DNA of 64,000 nt. Source: Mangrovicoccus sp049603835 (GTDB lineage: Bacteria; Pseudomonadota; Alphaproteobacteria; Rhodobacterales; Rhodobacteraceae). The notes beneath the pieces are model-generated. The model was not told the DNA's origin and did not search any database. It saw only the letters and a list, made by a program, of their open reading frames with translations. The stretch spans positions 124,001-188,000 of the forward strand of contig JBMYSZ010000005.1 of assembly GCA_049603835.1 (NCBI GenBank), written 5' to 3'. The translations under genes were made by a program, and so were the position numbers. The stretch's first letter is position 1, and every line of letters starts with the position of its first letter. This document shows positions 1 through 8,098 of this stretch, one piece after another.

Positions 1-343
1 TGATCCGGAATGGATCTATCTGAATGTGCGCCGCTACTTCATCTATCTCGAAGCCTCTATTGATCGCTCCACCCAATGGGCGGTGTTTGAACCCAATGGC
101 CCGGCTCTTTGGTCCAATATCACCGAAACGATTTCATCCTTCCTGTTTGCGGAATGGCGTTCTGGTGCGCTGCTGGGCGCAACCCCGGACGAAGCCTTCT
201 TCGTGCGCTGCGACCGTTCCACCATGACCCAGGCGGATTTGGATAATGGCCGCTTGATCTGTGAAATCGGTGTCGCCGCCATCAAACCGGCTGAATTCGT
301 CATCTTCCGTATCGGTCAGAAGACCGCAGACGCTCAGGGATAA
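1..343 (+). CDS. Contractile tail sheath protein, C-terminal end only
   Basis: Only the last ~113 residues are present; the reading frame is open to the left edge of the window. The visible part starts DPEWIYLNVRRYFIYLEAS and continues through FEPNG-ALW and a FVRCDRSTMTQADLDNGR block. This is the conserved C-terminal domain of phage, R-pyocin and Afp sheath proteins, which packs against the inner tube and the neighbouring sheath subunits. The sheath stores the energy that drives the tube outward on contraction. The tube gene follows after 12 bases with a GGAGAG ribosome site, the usual sheath-tube order. A divergent paralogue of this C-terminus ends the gene at 827-2662. The family call is secure; full length and N-terminus are unknown. 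Confidence 0.92.
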   Translation, partial: DPEWIYLNVRRYFIYLEASIDRSTQWAVFEPNGPALWSNITETISSFLFAEWRSGALLGATPDEAFFVRCDRSTMTQADLDNGRLICEIGVAAIKPAEFVIFRIGQKTADAQG

Positions 344-355
344 GGAGAGTTTCCC

Positions 356-811
356 ATGGCTGACCGCAATTCCCCCTATAGCGCGTTTAATTTCCGCGTG
401 GCCTTTGGTGACGGTGCGATCCAAGGCGGGTTTTCCGAAGTGTCCGGGCTGGGCGCTGAAATCACCGTGGCCGAGTACCGCAATGGCTCTGACAAACGCA
501 ATGTGGTGACGAAGATCCCCGGAATGTTCAAGGTCTCGGATGTGACGCTGAAACGGGGCATCATCAATTCCCAGGCGGTGTTTGACATGTTCAACGCGTT
601 CCAAAATGGCGAAGGGCCTGGGGCGAAACAGACCGTGACCATCACTTTGATGGATGAAACCGGCCAGACCGAAGTGCAAAAATGGACGCTTCTGGACTGT
701 TTCCCCACCAAATATACCGGCCCAAGCCTATCGGCCAAAGGTGGTGGTGATGTGGCCATGGAAGAGCTGACGCTCTCGGTCACCGATATCCGCTACGCGC
801 AAGTCGCCTAA
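356..811 (+). CDS. Inner tube protein (T4 gp19/Afp1 family)
   Basis: A 151-residue protein of the phage tail tube/Hcp-like family. Such proteins form stacked hexameric rings that make the inner tube of contractile systems. Recognisable features are the N-terminal NFRVAFGDGAIQGGFSEVSG segment, a tube-type LKRGII region near residue 65, and the C-terminal MEELTLSVTDIRY strand. The length matches the usual ~145-170 residues. The start is set by GGAGAG upstream of ATG. It sits directly behind the sheath gene and resembles the second tube protein at 2659-3147, so the particle probably has one tube protein for the shaft and one near the baseplate, as in Afp and PVC. That division of labour is inferred. 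Confidence 0.93.
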   Translation: MADRNSPYSAFNFRVAFGDGAIQGGFSEVSGLGAEITVAEYRNGSDKRNVVTKIPGMFKVSDVTLKRGIINSQAVFDMFNAFQNGEGPGAKQTVTITLMDETGQTEVQKWTLLDCFPTKYTGPSLSAKGGGDVAMEELTLSVTDIRYAQVA

Positions 812-826
812 CGGAGGCGCGCGGCG

Positions 827-2662
827 ATGAGCTTGCAAGCGATCAGTTTTGTCGAAGATCCCGGCGCAGCAGTTGTGGACCCTAATCGCATGGATTGCGC
901 CATGTTTGTGGGGTTCTTGCCGCTGCGCGCGGGATCTGAGGCGCTGGCCGCCAGGCAAGCTCGCGCGGCGCGCCTAAGCGCCGAAGGCTGGGCCGACCGC
1001 ATTGCAGGCCGGGCGGATTTGCTGGATCTGCCGGTGCGGCTGCGCAGCCTGGATGAGGCGGAAACCCTGTTTGACACCGGCGGGCGGCAAGACCGGGCGG
1101 TGCGGCTTGCGGGCGGTGGTTTGGCCGCGATGCTTGACCCCGACTCTGATCACCGTAGCCTGACCCTCAGCCTAGATGGGGTCGAATATCAGCTGGGCTT
1201 ACAGCCCGGCGCCCTAAGTCGCGATGCAATTATCGATCAGCTGCAAGCAGACTTGACGGCTCTCGATATTTCGCTGAGCGTTGCTTTGGGGCCTGTCGCA
1301 AGCGGCTTTGCGCCGCTGGTCTTCACTTTGGATGGCCCCGGCGATCTGACGATCTATGCCAATCCGGCCTTGGGATTTCCCGTAGCGGCACGCAGTGCCA
1401 GCGGCCGGCTATGTTGCCCAATGGGCGCGGCTTTGCGCCTGTTCTTTGCCGCAGGTGGGCGCGAAGCGGTGGTGGTTCGCATGGGGGATCCGCTGCCCTA
1501 TTTCGCGGATATCTCCCTTCGCCTTACTGCCTTATCCGAATTGATCGGGGGGAATTACGGCGCGGGGGCTACGGCTTTGCAAGACCTTCTGGCAAGCCCC
1601 ATCCCGGCCCTGCCCCCTGCCTTTCCCACTCGGTCACCCTGGCATGGGCTGGCGCATTTGCATGGGCTGCCTGATATTTCCATGGTCCTGATGCCGGATC
1701 TTCCCGATCTTTTGGCCAGTGAGCCGCCGCTAGAGCTTGAGCCCGATCAGCTGCCCCGCCCGCGCGAGGTCTTCTCCCCTTGCGCGCCCGATGACAGTCC
1801 GGCGGTGAATGGCCAAACCCGCCTGGCCCGCCCCATTTCGGTTGGCGCAACGGGGCTAGAGCTTTGGACCCGCCTCACCGCTTGGGCCGCTGAGCAAACG
1901 GCGCGGATCACGCCCGAGGCCATGGTCCTGGCCGCGCCGCCCTGGACCGGCGAGGGGGAAGGCGAATTAGCGACCCAAGCCGTGTTAGAGGCCATTGAGA
2001 CCGGCAATTCCGGCGCGGGGCTGGGTCATCCGCAGCTGCAAATTGCTTGGCCATGGGTCACCGGGCCCAGTCTGAAAGATGCCCCAGCCAGCGCCGCTCC
2101 GGCTTCGGGCCTTTTGGCCGGGATCATCGCAGCAGGCGCGCTGAGCAAAGGCGCTTGGCGCAGTGTGGCGGGAAGGGCCCTCCCCCTAGGGCATCGGCCC
2201 TTCGGCGGGCTGCCGGGGCTCGCGCCGCAAACAGCCGCGAAAATCAGCCTTTTGGGCTATGGGCTGCGCGGGGCCGAGCTGCTGTCGGATCACAGCCCCG
2301 CCCCGGCCCCCTATCGCCAAGCCCATATCCGCCGCCTCATGGCTTTGATCCTCCGCGCAGCCCGGCATCGCGGCGAAACCGATATGTTTGAACCCAATGG
2401 CCAGGCGCTTTGGCGCTCCGTCTCCATGACCCTGACCACCCTGCTGCGCCAGCTTTATAGTGCCGGGGCCTTGCGGGGCGCGAGCGAGGCAGAGGCTTTT
2501 GACGTGCGCTGCGGCCCCTCCACCATGTCCCAGGCAGATATTGATGCAGGCCGCGCTATTGCCGAAGTGGCCTTTCTGCCTGCCGCCTCGCTGGAGCAAA
2601 TCGAAATCCGGCTAAGTGCCAGCGCCGCCAATGGCGCAAGTTTGCAAGAGGCGAAATCATGA
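827..2662 (+). CDS. Second, divergent sheath-like protein (611 aa)
   Basis: The C-terminal ~110 residues align by eye with the sheath protein at the start of the window: IRRLM, MFEPNGQALW, SAGALRGASEAEAFDVRC and STMSQADIDAGRAIAEV all have counterparts there. The first ~490 residues are divergent and rich in Ala, Leu and Pro, with none of the usual sheath N-terminal motifs that I can identify. Afp and PVC also encode several sheath proteins, one of which sits near the baseplate; this is the likely counterpart (inference). The gene starts at ATG after GGAGGCG and overlaps the next gene by 4 bases (ATGA), suggesting translational coupling. The sheath C-terminus is well supported. The position of the protein in the particle is not. 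Confidence 0.8.
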   Translation: MSLQAISFVEDPGAAVVDPNRMDCAMFVGFLPLRAGSEALAARQARAARLSAEGWADRIAGRADLLDLPVRLRSLDEAETLFDTGGRQDRAVRLAGGGLAAMLDPDSDHRSLTLSLDGVEYQLGLQPGALSRDAIIDQLQADLTALDISLSVALGPVASGFAPLVFTLDGPGDLTIYANPALGFPVAARSASGRLCCPMGAALRLFFAAGGREAVVVRMGDPLPYFADISLRLTALSELIGGNYGAGATALQDLLASPIPALPPAFPTRSPWHGLAHLHGLPDISMVLMPDLPDLLASEPPLELEPDQLPRPREVFSPCAPDDSPAVNGQTRLARPISVGATGLELWTRLTAWAAEQTARITPEAMVLAAPPWTGEGEGELATQAVLEAIETGNSGAGLGHPQLQIAWPWVTGPSLKDAPASAAPASGLLAGIIAAGALSKGAWRSVAGRALPLGHRPFGGLPGLAPQTAAKISLLGYGLRGAELLSDHSPAPAPYRQAHIRRLMALILRAARHRGETDMFEPNGQALWRSVSMTLTTLLRQLYSAGALRGASEAEAFDVRCGPSTMSQADIDAGRAIAEVAFLPAASLEQIEIRLSASAANGASLQEAKS

Positions 2663-3147
2663 GCTTCCTCAATGTGTTCCGCTACAAGGTCGCGTTTTTC
2701 AAGACCACGCTGGATAGCGCCAGTTCCGGCGCGGCTCAGCCGATTTGCCAAGGCGCTTTTTCCGAGATCTCGGGGTTAGAGGCCAGTATGGACGCCCATA
2801 AAATCCCCGAAGGCGGCCGCAATTGGGGGGAAATTCAGCGCGTTGGCAAAACCAGCTTTTCGACCCTCGTTCTCAAACGCGGCATGACGGAAAATCGTGA
2901 TCTTTGGACCTGGTTTCATGGGGTTACGACCGGCGCTTATGGCTATCGGCTCAATGCCCAGCTGGCGATGTTTGACAGCCATGGCGATATGGACAAAACC
3001 GCCCCGCTTCTGACTTGGGAATTTGCCAATTGCCTGCCGGTGAAGCTGAAAGCTGCGGATCTTTCGGCTAAATCTCCTGAGATCGGCATCGAAGAACTGC
3101 ATCTTGCCCATGAAGGTATGAGCCTGAAACCGGAGGGCGGAGCATGA
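2659..3147 (+). CDS. Second inner tube protein (Afp5-like)
   Basis: A 162-residue tube-family protein. It starts FLNVFRYKVAFFKTTLD and contains CQGAFSEISGLEA, the counterpart of GGFSEVSGLGA in the first tube protein. It also has LKRGMTENRDLWTWFHGV, typical of gp19-like tube proteins, and ends with an IEELHLAHEGM strand. It is slightly longer than the 356-811 protein. Afp and PVC use diverged tube copies to connect the tube to the hub; that role is inferred here from sequence and gene order. It overlaps both neighbours by 4 bases (ATGA at each junction), so expression is probably coupled to the sheath-like and Afp7-like genes. Confidence 0.9.
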   Translation: MSFLNVFRYKVAFFKTTLDSASSGAAQPICQGAFSEISGLEASMDAHKIPEGGRNWGEIQRVGKTSFSTLVLKRGMTENRDLWTWFHGVTTGAYGYRLNAQLAMFDSHGDMDKTAPLLTWEFANCLPVKLKAADLSAKSPEIGIEELHLAHEGMSLKPEGGA

Positions 3148-4142
3148 GCGCGGGCGCCGGGATCCAAATCGCAAAGGCAAAGCTGAAACCCGTCACTGAT
3201 GGCGATGGTCGCGAGCTGAGCGAGGCGGATAAGGATGCCCAGGCGATCACGGTGCAGTTCAACCCGGAAAATCTGGACATCAAGCTGAAGAACAACTTCA
3301 AGCCGTCCAAGGGCGATAATCCGGTTCAGCTGGTGGATGACGCCACTGCGCAGCTTAGTTTCGAGCTGCATTTCGACACAACGGAAAGCGGCCAAGATGT
3401 GCGCCAGCTGACCGATAAAGTTGCGGGATTTCTGAAGCCTACCAATGAATTGCTCCGCTCCAGCAACAAGAAAAAACTGCCCAAGCCGAAAGTGGTAGAA
3501 TTCGACTGGGGCGCGATTTTGTTTCAGGGCTATATGGATAGCTATTCGGAAAAGATCGATTATTTCTCTGCCGAAGGGGTGCCGCTGCGGGCGAAGCTGA
3601 ATATTTCCCTGACCCAGCAGGAACGCAGCTTTGACCCCAAAGCGACCAAAGCCGCCGCTCAGCCCAGCGATCCGTTTTCCGCCGGTGCTGTGTCCAATTC
3701 GCCCGATGCGGCGGGGGCGGTGGAAACCGATCAAGACCCTAGCAAACCCTTGGATAATGCGGCAGCGGCGGCGAATGGCGCGGAAAATGCCCGGCGGCCA
3801 GGGCTGGACAGTATTGCCCTGCCCGATGCGGATGGGCCTTTTGCCCAGGCTCTTAGCGAGGGTTTTTCCACGCCCAACCCCCTGGGTGCCCCGTTTGACG
3901 AAGCCTTTGGCGGCGCTTTGGGGGATCGGGTGGATCTGAGCGAGGGGCCTGCGGGCGCTTTTGCGGGTCTGTCGCGCGCGCCGGTGAAGCTAAGCCTAAA
4001 GCCGGTTTCGCTCGACCTCACCCGCCTGCCCGCCACGACCCCAAGCTTGGGCAAGGCGCAGCTGGGCGGCGCCCTGCGCTCGGATCAGGGCGATAGTCTT
4101 TGTGCCAAGATCACCGACAATATCAGCTTTGACGGAGACTGA
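3144..4142 (+). CDS. CIS tube-initiator / Afp7-like protein
   Basis: A 332-residue protein whose first ~170 residues match the contractile-injection-system tube domain (Afp7/Pvc7 type). They include VQFNPENLDIKLKNNF, LSFELHFDTTE, and VEFDWGAILFQGYMDSYSEK followed by GVPLRAKLNISLTQQE. In related particles this protein bridges the tube and the spike-hub complex and often ends in LysM. Here the last ~150 residues are low-complexity, rich in Ala, Pro, Asp and Ser, and show no LysM repeat. It sits between a tube gene and the DUF5908 gene, as expected for the eCIS order. Start ATG overlaps the upstream stop by 4 bases. Confidence 0.85.
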   Translation: MSAGAGIQIAKAKLKPVTDGDGRELSEADKDAQAITVQFNPENLDIKLKNNFKPSKGDNPVQLVDDATAQLSFELHFDTTESGQDVRQLTDKVAGFLKPTNELLRSSNKKKLPKPKVVEFDWGAILFQGYMDSYSEKIDYFSAEGVPLRAKLNISLTQQERSFDPKATKAAAQPSDPFSAGAVSNSPDAAGAVETDQDPSKPLDNAAAAANGAENARRPGLDSIALPDADGPFAQALSEGFSTPNPLGAPFDEAFGGALGDRVDLSEGPAGAFAGLSRAPVKLSLKPVSLDLTRLPATTPSLGKAQLGGALRSDQGDSLCAKITDNISFDGD

Positions 4143-4145
4143 CCC

Positions 4146-4316
4146 ATGCCGATCATTATCGAAGAAGTCACCGCCGAAGCGATCAAACCCGCCAGCCCCG
4201 CCAAGACCGGCGAACCGGCGCAATATGTTCCGGCCACTGATAGCGACAGCCATAGCCAGACCCTCGCCGCCTTACGTCGGGCCGAGGCACGGCGCGAACG
4301 TCTGCGCGCGGATTGA
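4146..4316 (+). CDS. DUF5908 family small eCIS protein (Afp6-like)
   Basis: A 56-residue protein, easily missed because of its size. It begins MPIIIEEVTAEAIK, the form typical of DUF5908 proteins, and ends in an Arg-rich helix (LRRAEARRERLRAD). It starts 3 bases after the stop of the Afp7-like gene and ends 9 bases before the hub gene, exactly where Afp6 lies in the antifeeding prophage. Family members are very short and found almost only in eCIS loci; their structural role is poorly defined. The identification rests on N-terminal sequence, size and position, not on any catalytic motif. Confidence 0.75.
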   Translation: MPIIIEEVTAEAIKPASPAKTGEPAQYVPATDSDSHSQTLAALRRAEARRERLRAD

Positions 4317-4325
4317 GAGGGATAG

Positions 4326-5429
4326 ATGACCCAAGCCTCTGACCCGCATCGTTTTACGCTGCAATCGCCAACCATTTTGCTCAATGGGCAGGCGGATATC
4401 TATATGGATACGGCGCTAGAGTCCCTCAGCCTATCAGAAAGCGAAGGCGGCCTGGCCGCGCTAGAGGTCACGCTGCGTGCGGCGGGCTTGGCCCAGGGCG
4501 ATGGCGTCAAATTGGTGAGCGAAGAGGAATATGCCGATACGATCACCCTGGGCAAAAGCCTGAAAGTGTCCTTCGGGCCGATCAATGAACAAGAGACCCT
4601 GTTTGAAGGCGTGATTTCCGGGGTCGAGCTAATCCTTGCCGCCGGAGATCCACCGAAACTGGTGCTTTTGGCCGAAGATCCGCTGCAAAAGGCGCGCATG
4701 GCCCGGCGTAGCAAATTCCATGCGGTCGGGACCTTGGCCAGCCTGATCCAAGCAGTGGCCCAGCAATCGGGGCTAACGGCGAATTGCGCGGGCTTGAGCA
4801 CTGAAATTGGTGCTGAGTTTCAGGCCAATGAAAGCGATCTGGCCTTTCTGCGCCGGATCTGCGCGAAATATGGCGCCGATTTCAAAATTGACGGCTCGCA
4901 GCTTCGGGCTTTTGCCAAATCCGATCACACGGATGCGGATGTGATTTTGACCTATAACCAAACAGTGAGCGAGCTGCGCTTTCTCGCGGATTTGGCCGAT
5001 CAGGTGACCAATGTCACGATGAAAGGCTGGGATCACGAGGCCTCTCGCGCTTATTCCGTCACGTCGAATGCGGGGGTTTTGGGGCCAGGCACAGGCACGG
5101 GCGGCACTGCTCTGTTGCAAGACGCGTTCAATGCCCGCGCGGAACATGTGGCCGAACAACCGGTGCACAGCCAAACCCAGGCCCAGGCGATAGTGGATGC
5201 GCTTTATCATGCGCGGGCGCGGCGTTTCGTGAGTGTCGAGGGCCGCTGCGATCCGGGCGTGGCCAATCTACGGGTCGGCAAGGTCGCCGAGATCCTGGAT
5301 GCGGGCGAGCGCTTTTCCAACAAATACTACATCACGGATGCGACGCATCGATTTTCCAAAGACGGCACCGGCTATGTCACCGAATTTCGTGGCATCAGCG
5401 CCGTGTGGAAACCGGGAGTAGCCCAATGA
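4326..5429 (+). CDS. Baseplate hub protein (gp27/GpD/VgrG N-terminal type)
   Basis: A 367-residue protein of the phage late control D / VgrG hub family. It forms a trimeric ring that adapts the six-fold tube to the three-fold spike. Supporting stretches are LFEGVISGVEL (first hub barrel), LAEDPLQKARMARRSKF, FQANESDLAFLRRICAKYGADF (hub signature) and the C-terminal YYITDATHRFSKDGTGYVTEF. In Afp8 and most VgrG proteins the hub is fused to the spike; here the spike is the separate gene that follows with a 4-base ATGA overlap. The split is real because the frames differ and each protein is complete. Confidence 0.9.
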   Translation: MTQASDPHRFTLQSPTILLNGQADIYMDTALESLSLSESEGGLAALEVTLRAAGLAQGDGVKLVSEEEYADTITLGKSLKVSFGPINEQETLFEGVISGVELILAAGDPPKLVLLAEDPLQKARMARRSKFHAVGTLASLIQAVAQQSGLTANCAGLSTEIGAEFQANESDLAFLRRICAKYGADFKIDGSQLRAFAKSDHTDADVILTYNQTVSELRFLADLADQVTNVTMKGWDHEASRAYSVTSNAGVLGPGTGTGGTALLQDAFNARAEHVAEQPVHSQTQAQAIVDALYHARARRFVSVEGRCDPGVANLRVGKVAEILDAGERFSNKYYITDATHRFSKDGTGYVTEFRGISAVWKPGVAQ

Positions 5430-6085
5430 CCCGCCACGCCCCCTTTCCGATGATGCAGCTAAGCTATGGTGCGGTGGTGAATATCAGCCATCCCGACGCA
5501 GCTTTTGCAGTGGAGGTGAAGCTGCACGGCCATGGGGAAGAGGAAACTCTTTGGGCACGCGTGCTCTCTCCCGTGGCGGGCAATGACTATGGCATGGTGA
5601 TGCTACCGGATGTGGGCGATGAGGTGCTGATAGGCTTTGTCGGCGGCGATCCGTCTTTCCCTATTGTCTTGGGCGCGCTTTATACCGGCGACCGGCAGCC
5701 GCCCTTTGACCCGCGGGATGGCGGCGCGGTGGCCTCTTGGGGGGTGCAGGGCCATAAAGGCACGCGGGTGCAGCTGGATGAAAGCCAAAATTCCGAAGTG
5801 GTGATCGAAACCGCCTCGGGCAGTGTCAGCATCACAGTCACGGATGATGGCCAAAAGATCGAGGCGACCAACGGATCCTCTAGCGTCAAAATCGAGCCGA
5901 GCGGCGTCACAGTGGAAACCGGCGCGACGGTGACGGTCAATGCCTCTACCGTCGATGTGACCGCGGCTTCGGTTAATGTGAATGCGGCGATTTCCAAATT
6001 CTCCGGCGTGGTCAGTTGCGATGTGTTGCAGACAAACACGGTCATCTCCACCACCTATACACCAGGGGCGGGCAACGTATGGTAG
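5426..6085 (+). CDS. Baseplate spike protein (gp5/GpV-like, OB-fold plus beta-helix)
   Basis: A 219-residue spike protein. Residues ~10-100 are the gp5-type OB domain: YGAVVNISHP, LWARVLSPVAGNDYGMVMLP, VGDEVLIGFVGGDPSFPIVLGALY. Residues ~115-200 are short alternating strands rich in Val, Thr and Ser, expected to wind into a triple-stranded beta-helix needle. I chose the ATG at 5426, which overlaps the hub stop (ATGA), rather than an in-frame ATG 21 bases upstream inside the hub gene. No PAAR domain is fused and none is recognisable nearby, so the tip may be the C-terminus itself or an unrecognised protein. Confidence 0.88.
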   Translation: MTRHAPFPMMQLSYGAVVNISHPDAAFAVEVKLHGHGEEETLWARVLSPVAGNDYGMVMLPDVGDEVLIGFVGGDPSFPIVLGALYTGDRQPPFDPRDGGAVASWGVQGHKGTRVQLDESQNSEVVIETASGSVSITVTDDGQKIEATNGSSSVKIEPSGVTVETGATVTVNASTVDVTAASVNVNAAISKFSGVVSCDVLQTNTVISTTYTPGAGNVW

Positions 6086-7668
6086 GCCATCCCACGATAT
6101 TGCGCGGGATGTCCCTGCCGGGTCTGACCAGCGATAGCCGCGCCCCCACTGTCCTTTCGGTGACCGAGCAGGATTTCCTGCCTTGGGTCATGCGGCAATT
6201 GGAAAGTGAGGCCGGGCAACGGATTTTGGCCCAGCGAAACACCAATCCTGCGGGCGCTGTGGCGCGGCTGTATCAGCCGGTACATCGCGCCTTTAATGTG
6301 GTACTGTTGGAGGTCGCTTGCGAGGTAGAAGGCCTGCCCCGGCTTGATCCACGCAAGATCCTAAGCGCCGGGATGACCCTGCGCCGTCGGGTGGAAAAAA
6401 GCGAGGCAGAGCCAGGTCGCCCTGCCCGTGCCGCCGGTCTTTATGGCTGGATGAAGCAAGAGGGCCGGGTGCTGGGCTGGCGCAAAATCGATCATACGGT
6501 GACCAGCCGCCATGCGCCCGGCCCCCTGCCCGGCAATCGGGCCGCGGCCAAAGCGGGCAAGAATACCAAGATCCTCGCCAAATCCGGCATACCTCTCGCG
6601 GATGAGGCCCTCTGGGAAGAGGATTTCGCCCCGCTCTATCCCGCCTCTGATGCGCTCTGCAAAGCTTTGGGCAAAACCGTGCTCATGGGCTATCTGCCGC
6701 TGACTTCTGCGGAACGCTCCGAAGCGGATGCAGCCAGCGCTGCGCCTTTTGACAGGGACGATATCGCGGCGCGTTTGCCAGGGCTTCTCTGGTCTGATGC
6801 GCGGCGGGCCGGGATAGACGCGGCAGACCGCTCCGCTTTGCCGCCAACTGGGGGCCAGCTCACCCCGGCCCAGGCGGGATCTTCTAGCGCGGCGATTGCC
6901 ACCCTGACCGAAGCCGCCCGTTATCTGGCGCAAGAACCTGGCCTGTTTGACGCTGATCCGGCCTTGGCGGATGGGCTAAGCGAGTTGCAAACGGCGCTGC
7001 GCGCGATCCGGCTGCCTTTCGACAATGGCCAGCGCAGCAAATCCCTGCTCGAAATCCTGGCCCAAGCCTATGTGCTGCTAGTCCAGCGCGACCCAGAGGC
7101 CAGTGATCTAGAGCTGCCCGACCGCTGGAGCAGCATCGATCCGACCCAAGAAAGCGCGATCGTCAGCGGCATTCTCTCTGCCACTAGTCGGCGTTGGGCG
7201 GCGCTCTCGCCGGGCAGTACACGGTTTCAAGATCTCAGCGCGGAATATGAGCTTCAGGCTTTTGTGCGGGTGGATCGCTCGGACTGCGGATGTCCACCGC
7301 GCACCTGCTGGACCGAAGCCGCAACGCGGTTCACCATCACGCCTTGGTATGAAGGCGGCCCCATGCCCCCGACCCTGGTCGAATTGCCAAATCCCTCGGA
7401 TCTAAAGGGCAAAATCAGCCCCAATGTGGCCTTCCAAGTGCCCGAAGAGATCCAGCAATTCATGTCCGGCATGAAGCTCGACAAGCTGATGGAGGGCGAG
7501 CAGCCGGGCAAGAAAACCGGCTTTGGCATGATCTGCGGCTTCTCCATTCCGATCCTTACTATCTGTGCTTTCATCGTTTTGCAGATCTTCTTGGCGCTGC
7601 TGCATATCCTGTTCTGGTGGCTGCCTTTCGTGCGGATCTGCATTCCCTTTCCCAAGAAAGGCGGTTGA
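6079..7668 (+). CDS. eCIS-associated protein with C-terminal membrane segments, function unknown
   Basis: A 529-residue protein that I cannot assign to a named family. Residues ~50-95 (VARLYQPVHRAFNVVLLEVA) and a helical middle are soluble in character. A Cys-containing stretch, DCGCPPRTCW, lies near residue 405. The end is distinctive: VPEEIQQFMSGM, then about 45 very hydrophobic residues containing FGMICGFSIPILTICAFIV and FWWLPFVRICIPFP, which could form one or two membrane helices. It lies between the spike and gp25 genes and overlaps the spike stop by 7 bases, so it is an integral part of the operon. It might insert into a target membrane or tether the particle; both are speculation. ATG at 6079 was chosen over an upstream in-frame ATG inside the spike gene. 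Confidence 0.7.
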   Translation: MVGHPTILRGMSLPGLTSDSRAPTVLSVTEQDFLPWVMRQLESEAGQRILAQRNTNPAGAVARLYQPVHRAFNVVLLEVACEVEGLPRLDPRKILSAGMTLRRRVEKSEAEPGRPARAAGLYGWMKQEGRVLGWRKIDHTVTSRHAPGPLPGNRAAAKAGKNTKILAKSGIPLADEALWEEDFAPLYPASDALCKALGKTVLMGYLPLTSAERSEADAASAAPFDRDDIAARLPGLLWSDARRAGIDAADRSALPPTGGQLTPAQAGSSSAAIATLTEAARYLAQEPGLFDADPALADGLSELQTALRAIRLPFDNGQRSKSLLEILAQAYVLLVQRDPEASDLELPDRWSSIDPTQESAIVSGILSATSRRWAALSPGSTRFQDLSAEYELQAFVRVDRSDCGCPPRTCWTEAATRFTITPWYEGGPMPPTLVELPNPSDLKGKISPNVAFQVPEEIQQFMSGMKLDKLMEGEQPGKKTGFGMICGFSIPILTICAFIVLQIFLALLHILFWWLPFVRICIPFPKKGG

Positions 7669-7671
7669 TCC

Positions 7672-8094
7672 ATGAGCCTGCCAAACGCCTCTGCCTCCTC
7701 TCGTCCCGCGCATTTGCCCAAGCTGCAAATCGGCTGGCCCTTTGATCCGCGTCCCGAAGCCGGGGGGATGGGCTTTCCCACGCTGGATCGCTCGATCCGC
7801 GACCAGATCAAGATCATCCTTATGACCCAGCCGGGCGAGCTGCTGTTGCATCCGGGTTTTGGCGCCGGGCTTCAGGCTCTGCTGCATGAACCCAATACGC
7901 TCGCGACCCGCCGCCGCCTGCGCGATCTGGTGGTCAAGGCGATTAGCCAATGGGAGCCGCGCATCGTGCTCGATCAAACCGATGTCTGGGAATTGCCCGA
8001 GCGCCCGGATGCGGTGCGGGTCGAGCTGGCCTATCGCATCAAGCGCACCGGCGCGGCGCAGCAATTTACCTTTGATCTGGTTTTGGGGGCCTAA
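7672..8094 (+). CDS. Baseplate wedge protein, GPW/gp25 family
   Basis: A 140-residue protein of the gp25 family, a core baseplate wedge component that nucleates sheath assembly in T4, P2, T6SS (TssE) and Afp9. Typical segments are DRSIRDQIKIILMTQPGE and LLHPGFGAGLQALLHEPN, followed by the wedge helix RRLRDLVVKAISQWEPRI. The length is as expected for the family. ATG follows the upstream stop by 3 bases, and the GpJ gene starts 4 bases after its stop, the conserved gp25-J-I gene order. Confidence 0.93.
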   Translation: MSLPNASASSRPAHLPKLQIGWPFDPRPEAGGMGFPTLDRSIRDQIKIILMTQPGELLLHPGFGAGLQALLHEPNTLATRRRLRDLVVKAISQWEPRIVLDQTDVWELPERPDAVRVELAYRIKRTGAAQQFTFDLVLGA

Positions 8095-8098
8095 CGCC

